A DNA stretch of 64,000 nucleotides, taken from positions 62,001-126,000 of the forward strand of contig CAYRAM010000003.1 in assembly GCA_964422295.1 (NCBI GenBank), in the 5' to 3' direction. The first letter of the stretch is position 1, and each line of letters opens with the position of its first letter. A program made the translations under genes and the position numbers. The DNA is from UBA12191 sp964422295 (GTDB lineage: Bacteria; Planctomycetota; UBA8108; UBA1146). Positions 18,156-27,115 of the stretch are shown here, piece after piece. A model generated the notes under the pieces. That model did not search any database. It saw nothing but the letters and a program-made list of their open reading frames with translations, and had not been told where the DNA came from.

Positions 18156-20636
18156 ATGCAAATTTTGACTACGAAATTTACTAACAAAATTGAGGCTGTA
18201 ATGGATAGGAGTTGTGCCTTGAAGACTCCATACAATCTCGTGAAAATTACCCTTCTCGTGTTGTTTACTTTCAGCTTTTCACTGGGTGTACATGCCCAGT
18301 TGGGGGTTGGGGATGCAACGATGGGAGTCACAGGAGCGGCTGTGAGTGGTGAGATCGAGTTCATGTCTGTCGATGACATGAATGATCCCTTCTCCAGCGG
18401 CATCATGGTCGTTGCCGGCCAAGCCTGGATCATCCCTAAAAACCTCTTGATCGGATTGCCAGCGAACTACCTGACGATCCAGCAACTGTTCACCGAGGCA
18501 CCTCCTGAGGCTCTCGCCATGGGTGAGTCCGGTCTCGTCAGGGGTGACGGATCCCTTCGCGGACGCGGTGGGGCGACTACTCACATCCTGGGTAACCAGA
18601 TGCCGGATGGCCGTAACATCGCTGGTGATGTCTTCATTCAGAAGGATGTCGATACGGTCCAGGGAAAAGTCAGTTACATCGACTACGACCATGGGTACTT
18701 CCGCATCAACGGAACTGCTGGTGCTAATGAAGGTGGTGTCATGATCCGGATCAATGATCCGGAGGCTGGACAGACGATTCAGAGCGGCCCCGGTTGTAAT
18801 GGCGGGCCAAACTGCAGCCCGGATGTCCGTTTCATGAACGATCCTGAAAATTACACTGCCAACTTTATTACCGGTTACCCGATGTGCATTCCGAGTACGG
18901 CGACAGGTGGAAACAGAACCACCGGTGCCGATGCCAATGGCCATGGTGATCCGTTCTGCCCCCAGTGGAACCGCGATGGCGCTACCCAGTCGGGTGGAAC
19001 CCTGGCGGTCGATTCTCGCTTCTTTGCCCCGATTCAGGTGGGTGACAACGTCACTGCTGAAGGTAACAAAGAAGTGATCGACGGAACCCGCTTCTTTTCG
19101 TGCCACTCGATGACGATCAATGATGCGATTTTGACCAGAGATGCCCCCGACCAGCCTTCGTACATCCTTGCGGACGAGGCGGAGTGGGATGCCCCTGGTT
19201 TCGCCAATGAAAGAGCCAAGGCACTCTTCATCGGCTTCTCGACCCTGGTTGATTCCCAAGTCAACATTTTTGGTCTTTACGTAGACCCGGCGACTGGCGA
19301 GCAGCAGGAGAGAATCGTTGCTAGCTCCGTCAATAACCCTCTGAATATCAATCACGGTATCGGACCTGGTGGCGGAAGTATCTTCAAGACTGTTTACGAC
19401 GTTGACTTTCTCAAAGGTGCTCCTGTGGGACCAAGAAGGTCTCCCTGCACCCAGTTGCGGATTTCCGGTTGGGACGTTTGTCCGAATCTTGGAACGATGG
19501 ACGAAGAGTTTGCCATTCTTTCACCGATTGCTCAGGAAGCGATATTCGTTTCAACCCACGAGGACGAATTGCTTCCCGGGATACACGCCATCAATCTTCA
19601 AGGCGAACCCGCCAACAGCGACCGCTACCTTACAGGAGTCGGTTTTGGTCACCCTGAATTTGGCGAAATCGACATGAATCGCTTGTGGTGGCCGATGGTC
19701 TTTGCCGGTGCGCCATGGAACTTGGATCGTCGTCTGCATCCAGCGGGATGCCTTGATCATGACGGTGACGAGGTTGTCGATTGTGAAGACATGAATGCCG
19801 TTCCAATGGGCGAATTGCGTCTTGATCCCTTCCCGTTCTCGGGTCTGAATCCGACCACTGGAGTTCAAGGTGGCGCGAACATTGATTTGGTTGAGCCTCC
19901 TCTGGAAGATCCGATTCCAGGAGAAGATTGCGTAAACGGTGTCGACGACGATGGAGACTTCCTCGTCGATTGCGATGATCCCGAGTGCGCCTTGGTGAAC
20001 TTTTGTGTTCTCCTCGAACAAGGCGGTGGCGAATTGGGTGAAGCCCTGTTCTGCGGAAACTTTATCGACGACGACGGAGACGGACTCACTGATTGCGCAG
20101 ATCCTGAGTGTGCTTCCTCCGTCGATTGTGTTGGTATCGGTGCAAATTTGGGAATGCAGTTCGTTCCCAATAACATGCATATCGCCTTTGGATACTGGCC
20201 CTTCACCATGGAGGATCTCGACGGCGACCCCCTCAATGGTGCGGAGACGATGACGACCCGCATTCATTGGGACAATCTCTCTCTGATGCCGCCGGGTCCC
20301 CAAGATCCGATGGACATTCCGGCACTTACTCCGGGCTGTCAGAACCTGAATGGGGCTCCGACCCCTGCTCTTCCCGGATTCCTGGGAATCGATGTTCTTC
20401 CGGATACCCCACTACAAGTGACACTGAGTCAGATCGTAAGTGACCCTGACAATGACAATTTGACGGTGACCTTTTGGCCAGGATCGGCCGGAGGGTCCCT
20501 GACGTTGGCAAATGGTGACTATGTTTACCTGCCTCCGGCGGGATTCACGGGAGAAGAGACCTTTTCCTTTACTGCAACTGATCCTCACGGTGGTGAGACC
20601 TCCGGCTTGCTCAAGTTTGATGTTGCGCAACCTTAG
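18156..20636 (+). CDS. secreted protein of an unrecognised family with C-terminal cadherin-like domain
   Basis: An 826-residue protein with a signal peptide (LVKITLLVLFTFSFSLGVHAQ) and no enzyme family that I recognise. The body, about residues 55-570, is shared with the next gene. Shared motifs include VSGEIEFMSVDDMNDP, LTIQQLF, VSYIDYDHGYFRING, IRINDPEAGQTIQSG, FITGYPMCIPST, GDPFCPQWNRDG, VIDGTRFFS, GHPEF and PWNLDRRL. Two MopE-like segments follow (CVNGVDDDGDFLVDCDDPEC and FIDDDGDGLTDCADPEC). The last 80 residues form a cadherin/Big_9-like domain (SDPDNDNLTVTF, FTGEETFSFTATDPHGG). No dockerin-like module is present. I prefer ATG 18156 because of the strong GAGGTG site; ATG 18201 would also keep a signal peptide. 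The downstream paralogue starts 42 bases after the stop and is probably co-transcribed. Confidence 0.8.
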   Translation: MQILTTKFTNKIEAVMDRSCALKTPYNLVKITLLVLFTFSFSLGVHAQLGVGDATMGVTGAAVSGEIEFMSVDDMNDPFSSGIMVVAGQAWIIPKNLLIGLPANYLTIQQLFTEAPPEALAMGESGLVRGDGSLRGRGGATTHILGNQMPDGRNIAGDVFIQKDVDTVQGKVSYIDYDHGYFRINGTAGANEGGVMIRINDPEAGQTIQSGPGCNGGPNCSPDVRFMNDPENYTANFITGYPMCIPSTATGGNRTTGADANGHGDPFCPQWNRDGATQSGGTLAVDSRFFAPIQVGDNVTAEGNKEVIDGTRFFSCHSMTINDAILTRDAPDQPSYILADEAEWDAPGFANERAKALFIGFSTLVDSQVNIFGLYVDPATGEQQERIVASSVNNPLNINHGIGPGGGSIFKTVYDVDFLKGAPVGPRRSPCTQLRISGWDVCPNLGTMDEEFAILSPIAQEAIFVSTHEDELLPGIHAINLQGEPANSDRYLTGVGFGHPEFGEIDMNRLWWPMVFAGAPWNLDRRLHPAGCLDHDGDEVVDCEDMNAVPMGELRLDPFPFSGLNPTTGVQGGANIDLVEPPLEDPIPGEDCVNGVDDDGDFLVDCDDPECALVNFCVLLEQGGGELGEALFCGNFIDDDGDGLTDCADPECASSVDCVGIGANLGMQFVPNNMHIAFGYWPFTMEDLDGDPLNGAETMTTRIHWDNLSLMPPGPQDPMDIPALTPGCQNLNGAPTPALPGFLGIDVLPDTPLQVTLSQIVSDPDNDNLTVTFWPGSAGGSLTLANGDYVYLPPAGFTGEETFSFTATDPHGGETSGLLKFDVAQP

Positions 20637-20678
20637 GCCCCTTGGAACACCACATAAGAATTCAGGAGTGTGAACGCC

Positions 20679-23600
20679 ATGTTCAACAATAATGAGAAAG
20701 CAACGAAGAGACTATCGGCAGTTTGTCTGTCCCTCTTCATGGCTGTGATCTTTGGTTCGACTCACGTCCAGAGCCAGATCGCAAATATTTCCGAGCCCGG
20801 CTCTCAAGCGGTGGTGGTTTTGGGAGAGATCGAGCACGTTTTCGTCGATGACATGGACGACATGTGGTCCGCAGGTTGGATCGTTGCAGACGGAACTGCT
20901 GTACGTATCCCCAGTGGACTGCTGATCGACCTGCCGATGAATCGTCTGACGATCAGAGACATCATGGCTGGAGCTTCTCCGGAGTGCGCCGCGAATGGCG
21001 AATCCGGACTTGCAAGCACCGACCAGTGTCTTCGTAACAAGGGACTTCAAGGTGGTGGAGCGCAGATCTTGGCAAACCGCCAGGATGATGGGCAGATCAT
21101 CGCTGGAGACGTCTTCCTGAACAAATCGATGACTGGAAATGTTGCCGGTGGAATCGTTCCCCCAACAGTGGGCGGATCCGTCTCATTCATCGATTACGAA
21201 CAGGGCTACTTCGTCGTCAACGGTGTCATAAATGAGCGGCCCTTCGCTGACGGGGGCACCGACCGTAAAGGTGTTATCTGCAGAATCAATGACCCGGACA
21301 TGGTTCAGACGATCCAGAATGGTCTGGGTTGTATCGACGGAATGCCGAACTGCAGTGCCGATCCGCGGTTTACCATCGATCCTGGAAGTTACAGTTTTGC
21401 TTTCACTACTGGCGTCCCCAGTTGTATCCCCAGCACCAACAACTCATTTGGAGCCAGGGACACCAACTCCGGATCTGGAAACAACAATGGTGGAGCGGAT
21501 GCTCAAACCGGTGAAGGTGACGCTTTCTGCCCGATGTGGAACAGGGCTTTCACGGGCCCCCTGACTCGTACAGTTCCCGATTCCCGTCGTTTCGTACCTA
21601 TGATCGTCGGTGATCCTATCAGCCTTGAGGGCAACTTCGAAGTTGTTGACGGAACTCGTTTCTTCTCGGCTTACGCTGCCTGTGTGCAGTTGGGACTGAG
21701 AACGAAACGTGAAGGGAACCAGCCTGACTTCATGACCTGGGACGAGGTCGAGTGTGACGTACCTCCCTTCGACAATGCACGAATCAAGTCGTTGGCGATC
21801 GCCTTTACTTCGATCGATGACGTTCATATCGATGCTTACAGACTCCACATCGATCCGATCAGTGGAGAGGGTATCGAGTACATTTGGGGTACTTCCCAAG
21901 GCAACCTCGGAGCCCGATTCAACGGTATCGCTCCCAATGCCGGACACATCACCAAGTTTGGCTACGATGTCGATTTCCTTCTCGGTGCACCCTCTGCCCA
22001 CGGACCTTGCCTGAATCTGATCAATGGTGGACACAACCTCTGCCCCCAAGGTGGAACCATGGAAGAGGAAGTGGCGCTGATGGCCCCGGCCGCCCGTGAG
22101 GTGATCGGAAAGACCCATCACAGTTACACCATTCCTGACGGAGTCTTCCCAAGGGATATCCTTGGTAACCCTGCCCAGCACGGCGAGTACGTTGCTGGTG
22201 CCGGACTCGGTCACCCGGAATTCGTTGAGGTCAACTTGGACAAGACGGGTTACCCCTTCATTTTCGAGGGGATTCCCTGGAATCTGGATCGTCGTCTCGG
22301 CCCTGGTGGCTGTGATGAGGCCATCGGTTGTGAAGATCTGCCTATCGGTAGTTTGCCGCTGAGCCCCTTCCCGTCCGCTGGAGATCCAGACTGGGTGGTT
22401 CACTCTATCGGTAATGGTATTCCGCCATTTGCTGCGGAACGTCTGACCGCGTATGAACCGTTCGGCCCCAATGACTTCATGGATCCCTATGTCGACGCTT
22501 CGCCACCCGGCCCTGGTCTTCCTGTGGGTATGGACGGACTGACCGGTGAGCATTGTGACATTGCAAACAATGTTCCGCTTGCAGCCGGAGACGCTGTCGC
22601 AGCGACCGAGGATTCACCCACTTTGATTTCCAACACGTTGCTGCTGTCCAATGACGATGATCCCGATCTGGATGTTTTGACAGTCTTCCACTACGAAGGG
22701 ACCAGCCTTGAAGGTGGTACTGTGACTCCTTCCGGGGACGGCGTCATTTACCAAAGCGCTCCTGATTTCCACGGAAATGACGAGTTCCATTACAGTGTCA
22801 GTGACGGACATGGAGGAATCTCCAAAGGATTAGTTTCCATCGTGGTTTCTCCTCAGATGGATGCTCCGGTAGCCAATGACGACTTCCTGACTACAGGTCT
22901 TGGTCCGTTCATGTTTACTGAGGATCTCCTGCTTGGAAATGACTCCGACGTTGATGGCGATGCCATCAGCCTTCAAGCGATCAACATGATTGATGCCGCC
23001 ACTTCTGCCGGTCTCATGGAGAATGACGGTGCAGGAAACTGGACCTTCACTCCTGCTGGTGCCGGGGCAAGTACTTGGGAGTACGTAATCTCGGACAGCA
23101 CCGGATTGCTCGCAAGCGCATTGGTCACCTTCCACGCTGGCAACGAAGCTCCGGTTACCCAGACGGACACGGTGCTTACCGACGAGGATGTAGCGATTGA
23201 GATCGATGTCCTTGCCAACGACACTGACCCCGAGGGGGATCCGCTCGCAGTCTCTGATTTCACCGCTGCCGGTTTCGGATCAGTTGAGCTCCTGCCTTCT
23301 GGCGTGCTGCTCTACACACCCGATCTGGATCAAAATGGCAATGATAGCTTCACCTACACTGTGACCGACGGAAAGGGAACCTTCTCCACCGGCGATGTCA
23401 TCGTGTCCGTGACTGCGATCAATGACGCACCGAGACTTGGTGCGGACATTGCAGTGACTCTTGAAGATCAGGCAGTGGAAATCAATGTGCTTGCCAACGA
23501 TTACGATCCCGAGGGGCATGCCATGACGGTATCCTTGCCGATCGTGAATGCGTTCAACGGTGCAGTGAGTTTGCTTCAAGGTGGTGTTCTCAGATTTGTG

Positions 23601-25154
23601 CCCTTCCCGGACATGTCCGTTGGAGTTGCTGATAACTTCATGTACATCGTTACCGATTCCCAAGGGGCGGTATCCACTGCGATGGTTTCCATCGAAGTGA
23701 CTCCGGTAAATGATGCGCCGATTGCCAATCCGGATACTGCGGTAACTCTCGAAGATGTTCCGACAGTGATTAATGTTCTCGCCAACGACGGTGATGTAGA
23801 CAACGACCTTTTGCGGGTTCAGTCGGTCGATATCCCTGCGGATTTCCCGGCCACTGTGAATTGGGGAGCGAATGGTTCGATTACCATTCAGCCTGACCCG
23901 AACTACAATGACGTATTGCCGAGGGTATTCACTTACGTCCTGAGCGACGGATTCTTGACTGATACAGGACAGGTCAGCCTACAGGTGATCTCCATCAATG
24001 ACGCCCCGGTGGCCGTCAACGACCTGGGCAACCAGGTTGCAGAAGACAGCACCGTTTCCATTGATGTTCTTGCCAATGACACCGACGTGGACGATGGCGA
24101 TATCCTCCAACTTGCCGCAGTCACCAACGGTCTCCTTGGGCTGGCGACGATAGAGCTTGGTGGAACGATCTCCTACACGCCGTTCCCCAATGCAAATGGA
24201 TTCGACAGCTTCACCTACACCGTGACCGACAACAATGGCGGTCAGGCTTCTGCAACCGTTGAGGTTGAGATCCTGCCGGTCAATGATGCTCCGGTTGCCG
24301 GTACCTTGCCGATCTTCCCACTTCCTGAGGACAGCCTGAAGACGATCTCTGCGCTGACGATTCTTCAGGGAGCTACCGACGCAGACATGGACGAACTGGT
24401 ACTGACCAACGTCGGTGAGCCCAGCCATGGTACGGTGGACATCAATGTGGATGGCCAAGGGATCATCTCCAGTATCCTATACACTCCCAACCCGAACTTC
24501 TTCGGAATCGATGAGTTTATATACGAGGTACACGATCTCTCCTTGCACGGTGCAGGAACCATTCGTCTGAATGTCCTTCCTGTGAACGACATGCCTGTGG
24601 CGAACAATGACTTCGGTATCGTTGTAGAGAGTGGATCCAGCATCGACATCGCTCCTCTTCTGAATGATGAGGATGTGGATAACGACGAACTTTTCCTTCT
24701 CGGTATCATCAGCGGACCTTTCCATGGATCGATGGAAACTCATCCGGATGGAACTTTGACCTACAACGCCGACGACAACTACGAAGGTGAAGACTCCATG
24801 ATTTACCGGATCTCCGACAATCATGGGGGCATGGCGACAGCCAGTATCCTGATCGATGTCACTGCGCAAACTTCTGCAGCCGCATCGATGATTCGATCGG
24901 ATGCCAATACGGATGGTCAGCTCGACGTTTCTGATCCGGTGGAGACAGTTCTTCACCTGTTCCAGGGACGCGGAGTGGCTTGCCTCGCTGCGCTGGATTC
25001 CAATGATGACGACCAGATCGACATCGCTGATGTTGTCTTCACACTTAACACCCTGTTCACCAATGGTCAGGTCCCGAGCGCTCCTTACCCCTTCTGTGGT
25101 GAGGATCCGACCGGAAACCTCCTGCCCTGTGATGGATTTGGTCTCTGCGACTGA
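20679..25154 (+). CDS. giant secreted paralogue with eight cadherin-like (tandem-95) repeats and dockerin-like module
   Basis: A 1491-residue protein with a signal peptide (LSAVCLSLFMAVIFGSTHVQS). Residues about 45-620 are homologous to the preceding gene: LGEIEHVFVDDMDDMWS, VSFIDYEQGYFVVNG, CRINDPDMVQTIQNG, GVPSCIPST, GDAFCPMWNR, VVDGTRFFS, GHPEF, PWNLDRRL. Eight cadherin-like repeats follow (about 630-1395), each opening like DAPVAVNDLGNQVAEDS and containing SIDVLANDTDVDDGD and FDSFTYTVTDNNGG elements. These are typical of large bacterial adhesins, where Asp/Asn-rich loops bind calcium. A dockerin-like module ends the protein (DANTDGQLDVSD, DSNDDDQIDIAD, CGEDPTGNLLPC). ATG 20679 follows AGGAG by ten bases; a GTG at 20670 overlaps that site. 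The function of the shared N-terminal domain is unknown. Confidence 0.87.
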   Translation: MFNNNEKATKRLSAVCLSLFMAVIFGSTHVQSQIANISEPGSQAVVVLGEIEHVFVDDMDDMWSAGWIVADGTAVRIPSGLLIDLPMNRLTIRDIMAGASPECAANGESGLASTDQCLRNKGLQGGGAQILANRQDDGQIIAGDVFLNKSMTGNVAGGIVPPTVGGSVSFIDYEQGYFVVNGVINERPFADGGTDRKGVICRINDPDMVQTIQNGLGCIDGMPNCSADPRFTIDPGSYSFAFTTGVPSCIPSTNNSFGARDTNSGSGNNNGGADAQTGEGDAFCPMWNRAFTGPLTRTVPDSRRFVPMIVGDPISLEGNFEVVDGTRFFSAYAACVQLGLRTKREGNQPDFMTWDEVECDVPPFDNARIKSLAIAFTSIDDVHIDAYRLHIDPISGEGIEYIWGTSQGNLGARFNGIAPNAGHITKFGYDVDFLLGAPSAHGPCLNLINGGHNLCPQGGTMEEEVALMAPAAREVIGKTHHSYTIPDGVFPRDILGNPAQHGEYVAGAGLGHPEFVEVNLDKTGYPFIFEGIPWNLDRRLGPGGCDEAIGCEDLPIGSLPLSPFPSAGDPDWVVHSIGNGIPPFAAERLTAYEPFGPNDFMDPYVDASPPGPGLPVGMDGLTGEHCDIANNVPLAAGDAVAATEDSPTLISNTLLLSNDDDPDLDVLTVFHYEGTSLEGGTVTPSGDGVIYQSAPDFHGNDEFHYSVSDGHGGISKGLVSIVVSPQMDAPVANDDFLTTGLGPFMFTEDLLLGNDSDVDGDAISLQAINMIDAATSAGLMENDGAGNWTFTPAGAGASTWEYVISDSTGLLASALVTFHAGNEAPVTQTDTVLTDEDVAIEIDVLANDTDPEGDPLAVSDFTAAGFGSVELLPSGVLLYTPDLDQNGNDSFTYTVTDGKGTFSTGDVIVSVTAINDAPRLGADIAVTLEDQAVEINVLANDYDPEGHAMTVSLPIVNAFNGAVSLLQGGVLRFVPFPDMSVGVADNFMYIVTDSQGAVSTAMVSIEVTPVNDAPIANPDTAVTLEDVPTVINVLANDGDVDNDLLRVQSVDIPADFPATVNWGANGSITIQPDPNYNDVLPRVFTYVLSDGFLTDTGQVSLQVISINDAPVAVNDLGNQVAEDSTVSIDVLANDTDVDDGDILQLAAVTNGLLGLATIELGGTISYTPFPNANGFDSFTYTVTDNNGGQASATVEVEILPVNDAPVAGTLPIFPLPEDSLKTISALTILQGATDADMDELVLTNVGEPSHGTVDINVDGQGIISSILYTPNPNFFGIDEFIYEVHDLSLHGAGTIRLNVLPVNDMPVANNDFGIVVESGSSIDIAPLLNDEDVDNDELFLLGIISGPFHGSMETHPDGTLTYNADDNYEGEDSMIYRISDNHGGMATASILIDVTAQTSAAASMIRSDANTDGQLDVSDPVETVLHLFQGRGVACLAALDSNDDDQIDIADVVFTLNTLFTNGQVPSAPYPFCGEDPTGNLLPCDGFGLCD

Positions 25155-25181
25155 TCAGATCAGGAACTGATCAACAGAGAG

Positions 25182-25242
25182 AGGTCGTTTGACCTCCTGG
25201 AACCGTGGCTCACGAATCGATTTCGTGAGCCACGGTTTTTTT
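25182..25242 (+). terminator. strong rho-independent terminator
   Basis: A perfect 16-base-pair inverted repeat, left arm 25201-25216 and right arm 25222-25237, with a five-base loop, runs straight into seven T residues (25236-25242). A smaller hairpin (GAGGTC/GACCTC, 25182-25197) lies just before it. It ends the 18156-25154 transcription unit. Confidence 0.9.
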
Positions 25243-25269
25243 ACGAAGGATGAGAATGAGACCGTACTA

Positions 25270-25479
25270 ATTGGGCAGATCTCCAGACTGGATGCTCCAG
25301 ACTGGATACTTCCGGGATACTTCCNNNNNNNNNNNNNNNNNNNNNNNNNNNNNNNNNNNNNNNNNNNNNNNNNNNNNNNNNNNNNNNNNNNNNNNNNNNN
25401 NNNNNNNNNNNNNNNNNNNNNNNNATTGGGCAGATCTCCAGACTGGATGCTCCAGACTGGATACTTCCGGGATACTTCC
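25270..25479. repeat. identical 55-base sequences flanking a 100-N assembly gap
   Basis: Bases 25270-25324 and 25425-25479 are identical over exactly 55 positions and flank 100 N (25325-25424). Each copy also contains shorter repeats (CCAGACTGGAT twice, TCCGGGATACTTCC with an earlier ATACTTCC). Fixed 100-N runs usually mark a gap of unknown size. Contig ends sharing exactly 55 bases are what a de Bruijn assembler with k of 55 would leave at an unresolved repeat. The true gap may be zero, or it may be a longer tandem array. Confidence 0.9.
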
Positions 25480-25614
25480 AGGGCGAGAAGGTGAAGGGGC
25501 CCCGGTGTGCAAATCCCCTTCAGCACCTCATATCTGCGAGGCTGACGGGGTCCATGCGGTAATCAGCGGCATGAACCCCATGAGGTGTGGAATTTTCCCC
25601 GGATAGTGACAAGA

Positions 25615-25623
25615 TGTTATACT
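25615..25623 (+). promoter_or_regulatory. extended -10 promoter candidate for the DUF1573 gene
   Basis: TGTTATACT at 25615-25623 fits an extended -10 element (TGn followed by TATACT). The -35 region is poor, which is usual for extended -10 promoters. Transcription would start near 25630, about 80 bases before ATG 25711. Confidence 0.4.
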
Positions 25624-25710
25624 GTTGCTGAAACGGGAAGCATTGGTGAATTGAACTGGTACCAGGACTGAAGTTTCCCCTACCAAAGATTCGAGGATGA
25701 GGCAGAACCG

Positions 25711-26811
25711 ATGAATTACGTAATTTTGAAATCTCTTCAAGGACCGGGACGCCTGATGGCCTTATTGGCCGCGGGATTGATTCCTTGGCTTGGTTGGGAT
25801 GTCTCCAGCGGCCGTGTTGAGGCACAGGTCCCCGGGGCACCCAGAATCGAGTGTGATCAACCCTTGGTGGAGTGGGGTGAGTTGATCAAGGAAACCCCTT
25901 TCACGCATGACTTCGAAATTCGAAACACCGGAGATGAAGTCCTGATCATCAAAAAGGTCAACGGCGTCTGAGGTTGCACGGTCGCCAGTCATGACGACCA
26001 GATCCCCCCCGGCGGGGTGGGAAAAGTAACCGTGAACCTCGACACCAAAAAGGTACGAGGCAAAGGTGTCTCCAAGGTGATGAAGGTTCTCTCCAATGAT
26101 CCGGTCAATCCTGAGTTTTCCCTGACTCTCAAAGGGACGATCCTGGAGATCCTTGAAACCCGTCCACTGCAGATCAAGCTGCAGGGGCTCGCAGGGAAGC
26201 CCTTGGAGGGCACTTTCGAGTTCAATGCGGGTTCACCACTGGATGTGGAAATCGTCGAAGTGCGCACCGCTGGCAAGGGCTGGATCACTTCTGCCGAGCC
26301 TGTGGTTCTTGAAGAGGGTCGATCATTTGAGTTGAGCCTCTCCGCATCACCCAATTCAAAGCCAGCGATCCTGCGGGAAAAACTGATCCTCGATGTCAAA
26401 ACCAGTGACGGTCTTGATCGCAGTCTTGAGTTCAATGTGCAACTGGATCATCGGGACCGAATCGTTCTCCAGCCCAAGAACAACATCAAGTTCATGGACA
26501 AAGAGACGAGAAATTTACTGACCAGTCCCAATCCGATCGAAAAAAGTATTTTGGTGACCGGGGGAGACCCTGAGGTGATCTTCGAAGTCACCGGAGTGAC
26601 GCTGGACGATCGCATCCAGGGAGCGTTTTCTACTCGAGTACAGGAAGTTGTCGCAGGCAAGAGTTACAGGGTGTGGATCACTCTCTCTGAATATCAGACG
26701 ACCCCCACTGTTCTCGGTAAGATGACTATCTCGACCAGTGATGAGATCAAAAAAGAGATTTCGATGTGGGTGATGGGCCAGTTTCCGCAAAAGCGCCAGA
26801 CCGCTCCCTGA
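25711..26811 (+). CDS. DUF1573 family exported protein with in-frame TGA at the conserved Cys: candidate selenoprotein
   Basis: A 366-residue frame interrupted once by TGA (25969-25971, codon 87). Before it lie a signal peptide (MALLAAGLIPWLG, cleavage near VEAQ) and the start of a DUF1573 domain: FTHDFEIRNTGDEVLIIKKV. After it, in the same frame, the domain continues GCTVASHDDQIPPGG, VTVNLDTKKVRGKG and LSNDPVNPEFSLTLKG. The family motif is CGCT, so the TGA replaces exactly its first Cys. The frame stays open for another 280 codons. Downstream of the TGA, GGTCG (25980-25984) and CGACC (25995-25999) can form a short stem, a possible but weak bacterial SECIS. Readings, in order of preference: selenocysteine, recent nonsense mutation, sequencing error. 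DUF1573 domains are secreted Ig-like modules without a settled function. A strong terminator follows. Confidence 0.75.
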
Positions 26812-27115
26812 CAAAACCGTCAGCGCTGCATTCATTAGCTCTTTGTGTTCCTGATCTGCAATCGGATCAGGAACACTTTTTTGATGGAAATCGGAACCTC
26901 AGAGACTGTTTCGGCGAAAGATAAGCCTGTACGAGAGTCAGTAATGACTGGGTAACAGAATGGGTGCATTTATCAGAATCGGATGGATAATTGGAATGGT
27001 ATACAAACTGCTATTTCTGTAGGGCTTTGTGAGTATTGATCTGATATTCCCCAACTTGCTCTTCAGTTTATATGACCCTGCTCGACAAGATTATTGATAT
27101 CGGAGCATCGATTCC
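26812..27115. other. intergenic region after the DUF1573 gene
   Basis: A 304-base stretch holding one terminator (26845-26882) and otherwise an AT-rich leader for the VCBS-repeat gene. I find no convincing promoter boxes or small gene in it. Confidence 0.5.
26845..26882 (+). terminator. rho-independent terminator of the DUF1573 gene
   Basis: A perfect 12-base-pair stem, GTGTTCCTGATC (26845-26856) with GATCAGGAACAC (26865-26876), has an eight-base loop and is followed by six T. Confidence 0.9.

Noticed and set aside
18279..19355. Open frame of 358 codons on the minus strand
   Set aside because: Antisense to the unrecognised-family gene, whose signal peptide, ribosome-binding site and paralogue make the plus strand the coding one.
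21444..22553. Open frame of 369 codons on the minus strand
   Set aside because: Mirror of the second paralogue. Its sequence is an antisense shadow with many Arg, Thr and His residues and no domain.
25711..26811. TGA read as Trp or Gly through a changed genetic code
   Set aside because: Many other genes here end in TGA at the expected protein ends (for example 2493, 6124 and 6625), and the lost residue is a family Cys.
25711..26811. Two separate genes, 25711-25971 and 26017-26811
   Set aside because: The second half lacks its own signal peptide and begins in the middle of a DUF1573 strand; both halves are in the same frame and together make one normal domain protein.
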